Below, piece by piece: positions 1 through 6,976 of a stretch of DNA of 44,839 nt. The position numbers and the translations under genes are program-made. Location: NCBI GenBank assembly GCA_004555955.1, contig SFJG01000007.1, positions 1-44,839 of the forward strand, given 5' to 3'. Below the pieces are notes generated by a model. The model ran no database searches. It saw only the letters and a list, made by a program, of their open reading frames with translations, and was not told where the DNA came from. Source of the DNA: Bacteroidales bacterium. GTDB lineage: Bacteria > Bacteroidota > Bacteroidia > Bacteroidales > Muribaculaceae. Within the stretch, counting starts at the first letter, position 1. Each line of letters opens with the position of its first letter.

Positions 1-2
1 AC

Positions 3-581
3 GGCCGATCCGCCTTCGAGGCGGAGCTGAAGCACTGCGGCCTCTCCATGAAGGATGTGACGGACCCGGAGCTGCTGCCCACGCTGCTGAAAAAGGTGGC
101 CTATCCCAATCTGGACGATATGTACGCCGCCATCGGCTACGGCGGCTTCACCGCCCAGAAGGCCGTCAGCCGGATGCAGGGCGAGATCAACCGTGTCCTG
201 CGCCAGCGCCAGCAGGAGCAGCAGGCCCTGGAGGCCGCCGCTGCCAAGCCCAGTAAGGAGGAGACACCCCGCTCCGCCGAGCCCAAAAAGGTCAAGAGCG
301 AGCAGGGCATCATCGTGGAGGGCCTGGACAACTGTCTGGTGAAGTTCTCCAAGTGCTGCACCCCTGTGCCGGGAGACGACATCGTGGGCTTCATCACCCG
401 TGGCTACGGCGTGTCCGTCCACCGGGCGGACTGCCCCAACGCCGCCCACCGGGACGCCCCTGACCAGACGGGCCGGTGGATCAAGGTCTCCTGGGGCACG
501 GATACCAACGAGAGCTACCCCACCATTCTGGAGGTCATCTGCAAGGACCGCGTCAATTTGCTGCTGGATATCTCGGCGGCG
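3..581 (+). CDS. RelA/SpoT (p)ppGpp synthetase/hydrolase, internal C-terminal fragment, foreign to the rest of the window
   Basis: The frame is open from base 3 with no start, so the gene begins before the window. It carries the C-terminal regulatory part of a Rel protein: a helical stretch with VAYPNLDDMYAAIGYGGF, a Lys/Glu/Ala-rich linker, then the conserved-cysteine (zinc-finger-like) domain (KCCTPVPGDDIVGF, TRGYGVSVHR, DCPN), and the start of an ACT domain (ILEVICKDRVNLLLDIS). The synthetase, hydrolase and TGS domains are missing. The ACT domain breaks off after Asp-Ile-Ser-Ala-Ala, where the frame runs into methionine aminopeptidase. Codons are strongly GC-rich (GAG, CTG, AAG, GCC), unlike the neighbouring genes, and the protein looks like one from Clostridia/Oscillospiraceae. 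I read this as sequence from another organism joined here. Confidence 0.85.
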
Positions 582-587
582 ATACAG
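564..587. other. Chimeric junction between RelA/SpoT and map
   Basis: Within this short stretch the reading frame changes family without a frameshift. To the left is a Rel ACT domain, to the right MetAP. The bases coding Asp-Ile-Ser-Ala-Ala (567-581) fit both proteins, so the crossover cannot be placed more exactly. Codon choice also changes across it. Confidence 0.8.
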
Positions 588-881
588 CAGTATGTGGAGG
601 AGAACGGCTTCTCTGTGGTGCGCGACCTATGCGGCCACGGTGTCGGGCTGAAATTTCACGAAGAGCCCGACGTGTTCCACTTCGGCAGACAAGGCACCGG
701 AATGCTTCTCGTGCCGGGTATGGTGTTTACAATCGAGCCGATGATTAATATGGGCACATGGAAGGTGTTTGTCGACAGCGAAGACGGTTGGACCGTTGTT
801 ACCGACGACGAGAAGCCTTCCGCACAATGGGAACATACCTTTGTGATGACCGAAAAAGGCGTGCAGATTCTAACGCACTAA
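567..881 (+). CDS. map: Methionine aminopeptidase (type I), C-terminal fragment
   Basis: This is the C-terminal 104 residues of MetAP, which removes the initiator methionine from new proteins. Metal and substrate residues are visible: the His of GHGVG, the His of KFHEEPDV, the Glu of FTIEPM and the Glu of SAQWEHT. The first two aspartate metal ligands and about 160 N-terminal residues are absent, because the upstream sequence is a RelA/SpoT fragment joined in frame. The joint lies at GAT ATC TCG GCG GCG, a motif (DISAA) that MetAP and the Rel ACT domain share. The intact host genome should carry a full map gene here. The stop overlaps the stop of the convergent DUF1232 gene by 4 bp. Confidence 0.85.
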   Translation, partial: DISAAIQQYVEENGFSVVRDLCGHGVGLKFHEEPDVFHFGRQGTGMLLVPGMVFTIEPMINMGTWKVFVDSEDGWTVVTDDEKPSAQWEHTFVMTEKGVQILTH

Positions 882-1204
882 TTGAATAGGCTGATGATGC
901 CGTAGACGGCAAGGGCAAGGATTGCCACTGCTATTACAGCGACCACGATGCAGCCCCACTTCAATCGCTTGAGGATGCGCGAAGCTGTGGGATGACCGTC
1001 CTTGCTATATTGTTGCACCACGTTGAGAACAGCGAGCAACGTAACCATAATGTCGTCGAGCCAGCCTGCAACGGGAAAGCCGTCGGGAACGATGTCGACA
1101 GGCGATACGTCGTAGATTAGCGCTATTACGGCGAGTATCCACGAAATCGTTTTTTGCCAATTGTTCGGAGTCTGCTTCACATCCGTTTTTTCATCCTGTT
1201 CCAT
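878..1204 (-). CDS. DUF1232 (YkvA-like) small membrane protein
   Basis: A 108-residue protein. A charged N-terminus is followed by the DUF1232 core, recognisable from IYDVSPVDIVPD and the GWLDD motif (about residues 30-55), the usual pattern of conserved Pro and Asp residues in this family. A second hydrophobic stretch (about 83-105) is a clear membrane segment, and the DUF1232 core is also hydrophobic at its start. The family's function is unknown. The gene lies 13 bp downstream of the barrel protein gene and probably shares its transcript. It ends in a 4 bp overlap with map on the opposite strand. No other assignment fits as well. Confidence 0.8.
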   Translation of the reverse strand: MEQDEKTDVKQTPNNWQKTISWILAVIALIYDVSPVDIVPDGFPVAGWLDDIMVTLLAVLNVVQQYSKDGHPTASRILKRLKWGCIVVAVIAVAILALAVYGIISLFN

Positions 1205-1217
1205 AAGAATAAGGTTC

Positions 1218-2450
1218 TTAGAAAGCTTCGTTAATATTGAAAATAAATCCCATGCCGTTGCGCGTAAGTCCCAGGTCGAGGCGAACGTTTACGCCTTGCT
1301 TAAACCGCCACCGATAGCCGGTACCGAAGTTGGGCAACGTCTGTTTTAGTCGCATCTCGGAAAATTTCGGGAACACATTTGCGGCGCCAACCCAAACGAC
1401 AATTCCGTGGCGTTTCTTTATGTGCTGACGGAGTTCGATTTGCGCCTCAACGATATTATTGTCGCGATAACGTCCTTCGAAATAGCCGCGCATACGGCTC
1501 TGCCCGCCGACGGTGGCAAGCATAGGCCACGGCACATCGTTGTAGTTGAACAGCGAATGAAATTCGCCGGCAATGACGGCACCGCGCCACGCCTTGTGAT
1601 AGGTCGACACGGTAAGGTCGGTCCAATGGTAGACGTGTTTGTTGCCGAGCCACGACGGGTTGAAGATTTGGTCGAGTTGGACAAACCAACCGCGCGTTGC
1701 ATTTAGGATGATGTCGCGCGAATCGTAGGTAAACGACAGACCGCCGCCGACAGTGGTAAACTTGCGTTCGTCGCTGCCCATCAGCTTGGCAACATCCTCG
1801 TTGAAGTCTGTAAGATTGACATATTGCACATTGAACAACGGACCGATGTAGGTGTGTGGCGCCAATCGAACAAGGAATCGCGGTTTTGCCTCGAATTTAA
1901 GTCGAGAATAGTCGGTCTCGTTGTCGTCGTTGTTTCCTTGCTCGTATCCGATACCCCACAGCGTCGAGGGGAAGGTGTAGATATATGTGGTGTAGTCGAA
2001 GCGGAAACGCTCGCGAGCAAACACGTTATTGCCGCGAACGCCCACCATTAGCAAGCCTTTCGACGTTACGTTGCTGAATATCGACACGTTCGAGAGCGGC
2101 AATGTCGGGTCGTTGCGGTCGATGCGATAAAGTCCGGAGGCAACTATGCCGAGTCCGACGCCTGTCGTCGAACTGTAGTGCGGTCCACCCAAGATGCCGA
2201 AATCTATCTTTTTGTTCGGGTTGAAATGTTCCGATTTCTTGAAATAGTCGCTCAATTTACCGAAGAAGCCTTTACGCTTGGCGACGACTGCAGTATCGAC
2301 GGCTAAAGAGTCGTTTGAAAGCGAAATATTTTCGACAGTCAACGTATCTGCGGAGACTGTGTCGCTATCAACAATAGGGACTTTTAACGCAGCCGATGCC
2401 GCCGACATCGCAAAAAGCGCAACCAATATGAGGGAAAAAAGTCTATTCAT
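1218..2450 (-). CDS. BamA/TamA-type outer-membrane beta-barrel protein (bacterial surface antigen family)
   Basis: I place the start at MNRLFSLILV (base 2450), which gives a clean signal peptide ending near AMSAASA; an upstream in-frame ATG at 2474 is less likely. The 410-residue product has a short periplasmic linker (residues about 25-85) but no recognisable POTRA domains. It is followed by a barrel with amphipathic strands and the family signature GGQSRMRGYFEGRYRD, equivalent to the loop-6 VRGF motif of BamA/TamA/Omp85. It ends in phenylalanine (NINEAF), as expected for a Bam substrate. It may be a POTRA-less Omp85 relative of the patatin/TamA branch; its cargo cannot be told from sequence. 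The start overlaps the stop of plsC by 8 bp, so the two are cotranscribed. Confidence 0.8.
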   Translation of the reverse strand: MNRLFSLILVALFAMSAASAALKVPIVDSDTVSADTLTVENISLSNDSLAVDTAVVAKRKGFFGKLSDYFKKSEHFNPNKKIDFGILGGPHYSSTTGVGLGIVASGLYRIDRNDPTLPLSNVSIFSNVTSKGLLMVGVRGNNVFARERFRFDYTTYIYTFPSTLWGIGYEQGNNDDNETDYSRLKFEAKPRFLVRLAPHTYIGPLFNVQYVNLTDFNEDVAKLMGSDERKFTTVGGGLSFTYDSRDIILNATRGWFVQLDQIFNPSWLGNKHVYHWTDLTVSTYHKAWRGAVIAGEFHSLFNYNDVPWPMLATVGGQSRMRGYFEGRYRDNNIVEAQIELRQHIKKRHGIVVWVGAANVFPKFSEMRLKQTLPNFGTGYRWRFKQGVNVRLDLGLTRNGMGFIFNINEAF

Positions 2451-3168
2451 CGAGTTCGGATTTGATGATTGCAAAACTTTCTGCCATCATACTTTCCATT
2501 ACCTCTTTTGTACGTTCGCCGGTTTGTTGCATCGGTCGATGAATGGTCAACACGATTTTTCCCGGCGCGGTGTTGAGGGTTGTCTTATTCATCACCCGGA
2601 ATGAGCCGTCGATAGAGAGCGGAACAATCGGCAATCCAAACTCCGTGGCGAGCATAAATGCGCCGCGCTTAAACGGTTTCATCTTGCCGTCGGGCGTGCG
2701 CGACCCTTCGGGGAAAACGACCAACGACATCCCGTCGCGCAAAATCTTTTTAGCATTCACCATGGTTTGGTTGATTGCCGATGCCGAACTGCGGTCGACC
2801 ATTATGTGGCGCGACACACGACACGCAAAGCCGACAAACGGAATCTTTTCAAGGCTCTTTTTCATCATCCACTTGAAGTTGTGATTCAAATAGCCGAAGA
2901 TTACGAAAATATCGAATGCACCCTGGTGATTGGCAATGAAAACATACGAGGTGCCCGGGTCGATGTTTTCGCGACCACGCACCTCAACGCGCACAAACAA
3001 GAGCACACACCATAGTCGAGCCCAAATATGCGGAATATAGTAGCCCAACGACCGGCTCATACCCAGCGTACTAACAAAAATCGTCAGAACCGCTGTTATT
3101 ATCGTAAGAACGGCAAGTATTGGATAGGCAATCACCCACTGATAGATTCTAAATAGCATTGTTTTCAT
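2443..3168 (-). CDS. plsC: 1-acyl-sn-glycerol-3-phosphate acyltransferase (PlsC family)
   Basis: Transfers an acyl chain to lysophosphatidic acid in phospholipid synthesis at the inner membrane. The protein (241 residues from MKTMLFRIYQ) has two hydrophobic N-terminal segments. It then has the four acyltransferase motifs: NHQGAFD (the catalytic HX4D), a VDRSSA block, FPEGSRTPDG, and VPLSIDGS. A longer reading frame starts at a TTG at 3204, but the -7 promoter box lies inside that extension (3189-3196), so the ATG at 3168 is the likely start. Another lysophospholipid or ornithine-lipid acyltransferase activity cannot be excluded from motifs alone. Confidence 0.88.
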   Translation of the reverse strand: MKTMLFRIYQWVIAYPILAVLTIITAVLTIFVSTLGMSRSLGYYIPHIWARLWCVLLFVRVEVRGRENIDPGTSYVFIANHQGAFDIFVIFGYLNHNFKWMMKKSLEKIPFVGFACRVSRHIMVDRSSASAINQTMVNAKKILRDGMSLVVFPEGSRTPDGKMKPFKRGAFMLATEFGLPIVPLSIDGSFRVMNKTTLNTAPGKIVLTIHRPMQQTGERTKEVMESMMAESFAIIKSELDE

Positions 3169-3188
3169 CGCAGTCTTATTTGAATTTA

Positions 3189-3196
3189 CAAAGATA
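3189..3196 (-). promoter_or_regulatory. Promoter -7 box for plsC
   Basis: On the reverse strand this reads TATCTTTG, an exact match to the Bacteroidetes -7 consensus TAnnTTTG. It lies 20 bp before the plsC ATG and helps fix that start. A clear TTTG -33 box at the right distance is not visible. Confidence 0.6.
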
Positions 3197-3303
3197 AACC
3201 ACAATGAGCAAATTTTAAAATAATCAGACGATTTTTTTGTGTGTTTTTGAATGCGTGCAATGTGTGTGCAGAATCTGTAGAGTCCAACAGCAAATGCAAA
3301 ATA

Positions 3304-3329
3304 AAAAAAGTGTTTGAAAACACTTTTTT
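3304..3329 (-). terminator. Terminator downstream of dnaB
   Basis: Perfect inverted repeat AAAAAAGTGTTT / AAACACTTTTTT with a very short loop, flanked by A and T runs, so it could work in both directions. It follows dnaB, whose stop is at 3437. Confidence 0.7.
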
Positions 3330-3340
3330 AGGATTAGGAA

Positions 3341-3374
3341 TCCAAATAGCAAAGAAGAGTTTTTGCTATTTGGA
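3341..3374. repeat. 13-bp perfect inverted repeat after dnaB
   Basis: TCCAAATAGCAAA and its exact complement are separated by 8 bases (3354-3361). It lies between the terminator-like hairpin at 3304-3329 and a third inverted repeat at 3407-3434. The stem is long but has no T-run of its own. Function unknown. Confidence 0.7.
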
Positions 3375-3406
3375 CTTTCCCTAAAAAGGCTTGACAGATT
3401 TGAGGG

Positions 3407-3434
3407 CGATTATGCGACATCAGCCTCATAATCG
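3407..3434. repeat. 8-bp inverted repeat directly after the dnaB stop
   Basis: CGATTATG and CATAATCG with 12 bases between. It ends 3 bp past the dnaB stop codon, so the mRNA 3' end may fold immediately behind the coding region. Confidence 0.5.
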
Positions 3435-3436
3435 TC

Positions 3437-5023
3437 TTAGAACGGCAACGGCTCGGCGGGCGTTGAGAAGTCGGCATCGTGCATATCGGGAACACCGGGA
3501 ACATTTGGCACATCAGAAACTGAGCCGCCTGCAATACTTGAACCGGTGGGTTGCGACGAATTGTCGTCACCGAAACGCGACTCGATGGTTTCCATTCGGT
3601 CGGGGATATTGCTGTCTTCCCAGTTTTGGAATCGAGCAAAGCGAGCCACAAAGCGCATTTCGACATCGTCGACAGCACCGTTACGATGCTTAGCCACGAT
3701 GAATTCAGCCTTGCCTTTGACCGACTTTTCGCTGTCTTCGGAGCTATGCATATAGTATTCCGGGCGGTGGATGAAGCACACGATGTCGGCGTCTTGCTCG
3801 ATGGCTCCCGACTCACGAAGGTCGCTCAGTTGCGGGCGCTTGCTGTTGGAATCTTTGCGGTCTTCAACCTTACGACTCAACTGCGACAACGCAATAATCG
3901 GGATGTTAAGTTCCTTAGCCAACTGCTTGAGCGAGCGCGAGATGGTGCTGACCTCTTGCTCGCGGCTACCAAACTTCATACCGTTGGCGTTCATAAGTTG
4001 TAGGTAGTCGATGATGATAATTTTTACGCCATGTTCGCGCACGAGTCGGCGTGCCTTTGTACGCAGTTCGAAGATAGAAAGTGCCGCCGTATCGTCGACA
4101 AATAGGGGCGCGCTGAAGAGTCGGCGCACGCGATATTGGAGTTGGTCCCACTCGGCTTGCGTGAGTTTACCCGACTTAATCTTATCGCCTTCGAGTTCGC
4201 AGACGTTACAGATAAGACGTTTAACGAGTTGGACATTCGACATTTCGAGCGAAAACAGCGCAACCGGCGTATTATAGTCAACTGCCATATTTTTCGCCAT
4301 AGAGAGCACAAAAGCCGTTTTACCCATCGCAGGACGTGCTGCAATGATGATAAGGTCGGAGTTTTGCCAACCGGAAGTAAGTTTGTCGAGTTTATGGAAT
4401 CCGGTAGCCAAGCCACTCAAACCGCTTTCTTTCTGTCCTGCGGCGGCAATCTGCTCGATGGCTTCCGTGATGACAGGGTCGATTTGCACGAAATCCTTCT
4501 TCAGGTTGTTCTGCGAGATACCAAAGAGTTCGCCTTCAGCCTCTTGGAGGAGGTCGTCGACGTCGTATGATTCATCGAACGCCTTTCCGGCAATCTTCGA
4601 ACAAAATTCGATGAGTTGGCGAGCGAGGAACTTCTGAGCAACAATTCGGGCGTGCGTTTCGATATGTGCAGCCGACACGACCTTCGAGGTGAGTTCGGAG
4701 ATATGCAGCGCACCGCCAACCTCGTCGAGACGACCTTCAAGGCGCAACTGTTGCACCACGGTAAGCATGTCGATAGGCTCCTGCTTGAGGCCCAGCGCTT
4801 GGATTGCTTCGTAGATTTTTTGGTGTTGCGGGTCGTAGAACGACTCAGGCTTAAGGATGTCGCACACCACGCCAAAAGCGTCGCGTTCGAGCATCAGTGC
4901 GCCAAGCACAGCCTCTTCCACTTCGCGGTCTTGAGGTTGTAACTTACTGCCCTCGGCAAAATCGACTGCCTGGGTTTTCTTTTGGAAAGGCTTTGCGCCT
5001 CTGTCGTTCGAGAATTCTGCCAT
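3437..5023 (-). CDS. dnaB: Replicative DNA helicase DnaB
   Basis: Hexameric helicase that unwinds DNA at the replication fork. The 528-residue protein has the N-terminal collar domain (LQPQDREVEEAVLGALML, about 29-130), a linker, and the RecA-like ATPase domain with Walker A ARPAMGKT (Lys235) and Walker B IIIIDYLQLM. These are followed by LSQLSRKVEDR and DLRESGAIEQDAD. The last 45 residues are a Ser/Gly/Pro/Asp-rich tail, as often seen in Bacteroidetes. The frame stays open upstream to 5536, but that extension is antisense to a glycosyltransferase. The start at MAEFSND lies just behind a -7 box at 5041-5048. Three inverted repeats follow the stop. Confidence 0.95.
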   Translation of the reverse strand: MAEFSNDRGAKPFQKKTQAVDFAEGSKLQPQDREVEEAVLGALMLERDAFGVVCDILKPESFYDPQHQKIYEAIQALGLKQEPIDMLTVVQQLRLEGRLDEVGGALHISELTSKVVSAAHIETHARIVAQKFLARQLIEFCSKIAGKAFDESYDVDDLLQEAEGELFGISQNNLKKDFVQIDPVITEAIEQIAAAGQKESGLSGLATGFHKLDKLTSGWQNSDLIIIAARPAMGKTAFVLSMAKNMAVDYNTPVALFSLEMSNVQLVKRLICNVCELEGDKIKSGKLTQAEWDQLQYRVRRLFSAPLFVDDTAALSIFELRTKARRLVREHGVKIIIIDYLQLMNANGMKFGSREQEVSTISRSLKQLAKELNIPIIALSQLSRKVEDRKDSNSKRPQLSDLRESGAIEQDADIVCFIHRPEYYMHSSEDSEKSVKGKAEFIVAKHRNGAVDDVEMRFVARFARFQNWEDSNIPDRMETIESRFGDDNSSQPTGSSIAGGSVSDVPNVPGVPDMHDADFSTPAEPLPF

Positions 5024-5040
5024 AGCGAAAAAATTTTCCA

Positions 5041-5048
5041 CAAAAGTA
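5041..5048 (-). promoter_or_regulatory. Promoter -7 box for dnaB
   Basis: Reverse strand TACTTTTG matches TAnnTTTG. It is 17 bp before the dnaB ATG (5023) and faces the glycosyltransferase promoter at 5071-5078, so the 66 bp gap carries two divergent promoters. Confidence 0.65.
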
Positions 5049-5070
5049 GCGAAATTTGCGCAAAAAAAGG

Positions 5071-5078
5071 TAACTTTG
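5071..5078 (+). promoter_or_regulatory. Promoter -7 box for the glycosyltransferase operon
   Basis: TAACTTTG matches TAnnTTTG and ends 11 bp before the ATG at 5090. Transcription would then begin only a few bases before the start codon, giving a nearly leaderless message. Confidence 0.55.
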
Positions 5079-5089
5079 TGAAAGTAATT

Positions 5090-6007
5090 ATGAAGATAAG
5101 CATCGTTGTGCCTGTCTATCAGGTCGTTCAATGGATAGAAACGTGCGTCGACTCGTTGTTGAGCCAAACGTACACCGATTTTGAAGTCATACTCGTCGAC
5201 GATTGTTCGACCGACGGCAGCGAATCGGTGTGCGACCGCTATGGCTCCGACAGTCGCGTGACGGTAGTCCATCGCAAGAAGAACGGCGGTCTGAGCGCCG
5301 CGCGCAATACGGGCATCGACCATGCTTGCGGTGAATTTATCACCTTTGTCGATTCCGACGACTTCGTTGCGCCCGACACGCTTGCCGCCATCGCAGCTGC
5401 CGCCGACGCTGACGTCGACATCGTCGAATATCCCATCAGCATTGGCTACGGCTCGCCCGGCAGCACCGTCTACCGTAACAGTTACGGCGCCGGCAACGCG
5501 CTCGACTGCTGGACGGAAAGCCGCGGCTACTTTCACTGCTACTCCGCCAACAAAGCATTTCGCCGCTCATTGTGGGACGGCATACGGTTTCCCGAAGGTA
5601 AATGCTACGAAGATGTCTTCACCGTGCCGCAAGTCGTTGCTCGCGCTCGTCGGATATGCTTTGCCCAAGGCGGTATGTATTACTACTGCCGGCGAGACGG
5701 TTCGATTTCGACGACCTATACCATCGGCAATCTTACCGACTTCGTCACTGCCGAAATTGCGCTGTTGGAGATGCTCAAAACGCACACGACGTTCGACAAC
5801 TGCCGTGCCGACGAACTCTTCATAACCATCTGCAATTGGCAAGCAATGCTGTTGCACCTGGGCGGAAACTACTTACTGCCACGGCACAAAGTGTCGCCCC
5901 TGAAAATGTTGCGCAGCAACTGCTCGGCAAAAATAAAAGTCAAAACTTCACTTTATGCGTTGCTTGGCAAATCTTACTGCCGACTGCTCGCAAAAACATT
6001 TAAATAG
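5090..6007 (+). CDS. Glycosyltransferase family 2
   Basis: A 305-residue GT-A enzyme that should transfer a sugar from a nucleotide donor onto a glycan or lipid acceptor at the cytoplasmic face. It starts with MKISIVVPVYQ; then come SLLSQTYTDFEVILVDDCSTDGS, SAARNTGIDHACGEFITFVDSDDF (DSDD is the metal-binding DXD), and an EDVFTVP block. I chose the ATG at 5090, the standard GT2 start, rather than an upstream in-frame ATG at 4982 that lies inside dnaB. It is first in an operon of three glycosyltransferases with ispE behind them. The acceptor and sugar are unknown; an O-antigen, capsule or protein O-glycan role is possible. Confidence 0.88.
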   Translation: MKISIVVPVYQVVQWIETCVDSLLSQTYTDFEVILVDDCSTDGSESVCDRYGSDSRVTVVHRKKNGGLSAARNTGIDHACGEFITFVDSDDFVAPDTLAAIAAAADADVDIVEYPISIGYGSPGSTVYRNSYGAGNALDCWTESRGYFHCYSANKAFRRSLWDGIRFPEGKCYEDVFTVPQVVARARRICFAQGGMYYYCRRDGSISTTYTIGNLTDFVTAEIALLEMLKTHTTFDNCRADELFITICNWQAMLLHLGGNYLLPRHKVSPLKMLRSNCSAKIKVKTSLYALLGKSYCRLLAKTFK

Positions 6008-6010
6008 ACT

Positions 6011-6976
6011 ATGCACAAACTGTCGATAAGTTTCATAATACCCGTTTACAACACGCCGGAGGCAATGCTGCGGCGCTGCATCGACAGCATAGCAACAGCA
6101 GCCGACACGGTCGACTATGAAACTTTGATTGTCGACGACGGCTCGACAAAAACCGACGTAAAAGCGATAGTCGACAGCTACAATGACTCGCGCATTCGCT
6201 ACTTTCGGCAAGACAACGCACGGCAAGGCGCCGCCCGCAATCGCGGACTCGACAACGCCGGAAAAGAATGGGTGCAATTCATCGACTCCGACGATTTTCT
6301 GATTGCCGACAACTATCGGCAAATCATCGACATAGCCGCTGCCGAGCGCCCCGATGCAGTAATGTTTCGCTATCGCAACGTGACCGACTCCAAGCCGGCT
6401 GTCAACGTCAGACCGGGGAGAATCGTCAGCCGCACTTGCGGTGTGGATTACCTTACCGAAAACAGCGCATTGGGCGTGGTTTGCAACTGCTTGATACGCC
6501 GCAGCCGCTTGCACGATTTGCGCTTTCGTCAAGACATATTTATCGAAGACGAAGAATACATGCCACTGATGTTTCTGCGATTCAAAACACTAATTGTCAC
6601 CGACGCAGAAGCCTATGCCTACTACCGCCACACCGACTCGACAACCGGCAAACGTACAGCCGACCACATCGAAAAGACTTTCGCAGACTTCCTAACCGTC
6701 ATCGCAAGCCTGCGCGACGTGCGCCGGACTATCGACGGCAAGCAGCACCGTGCGCTCAGCCGTTGCATCGACCAAGACTGCGTGGCGTTTGCCTACAACC
6801 TGCTGAGACTCGCCCCCGACGACGAGTTTTTCAACCGCTGGCTCAACCGACTCTTCGACGAAGGCATTTTGCCCGTGCCGAAGGCTCGCTACAACAGCAA
6901 ATACACAGTTGCACGGTTCGCCACTGCCGGTCGCCTACGTATGCGATTACTCCGCCTAATATTCAGAGCCTTATGA
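6011..6976 (+). CDS. Glycosyltransferase family 2
   Basis: A second GT2 enzyme (321 residues), 3 bp after the previous gene. Motifs: SISFIIPVYNTPEAMLRRCI, ETLIVDDGSTKTD, GAARNRGLDNAGKEWVQFIDSDDF (DXD as DSDD), and FIEDEEYMPLMF, a likely catalytic-base region. The C-terminal third is helical, Arg-rich and less conserved. It differs enough from its neighbour to suggest a different sugar or acceptor rather than a recent duplication. Its stop overlaps the next start as ATGA, so the three glycosyltransferases are probably translationally coupled and act on the same glycan. Confidence 0.88.
   Translation: MHKLSISFIIPVYNTPEAMLRRCIDSIATAADTVDYETLIVDDGSTKTDVKAIVDSYNDSRIRYFRQDNARQGAARNRGLDNAGKEWVQFIDSDDFLIADNYRQIIDIAAAERPDAVMFRYRNVTDSKPAVNVRPGRIVSRTCGVDYLTENSALGVVCNCLIRRSRLHDLRFRQDIFIEDEEYMPLMFLRFKTLIVTDAEAYAYYRHTDSTTGKRTADHIEKTFADFLTVIASLRDVRRTIDGKQHRALSRCIDQDCVAFAYNLLRLAPDDEFFNRWLNRLFDEGILPVPKARYNSKYTVARFATAGRLRMRLLRLIFRAL

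Noticed and set aside
48..881. A novel RelA-methionine aminopeptidase fusion protein
   Set aside because: Both partners are truncated, the joint is at a short shared motif, and codon use changes there; an assembly artefact is simpler. Kept as a finding about the assembly only.
5024..5536. N-terminal extension of DnaB to 699 residues
   Set aside because: The extra 171 codons are antisense to the first glycosyltransferase and include the dnaB promoter; the ATG at 5023 fits the family length.
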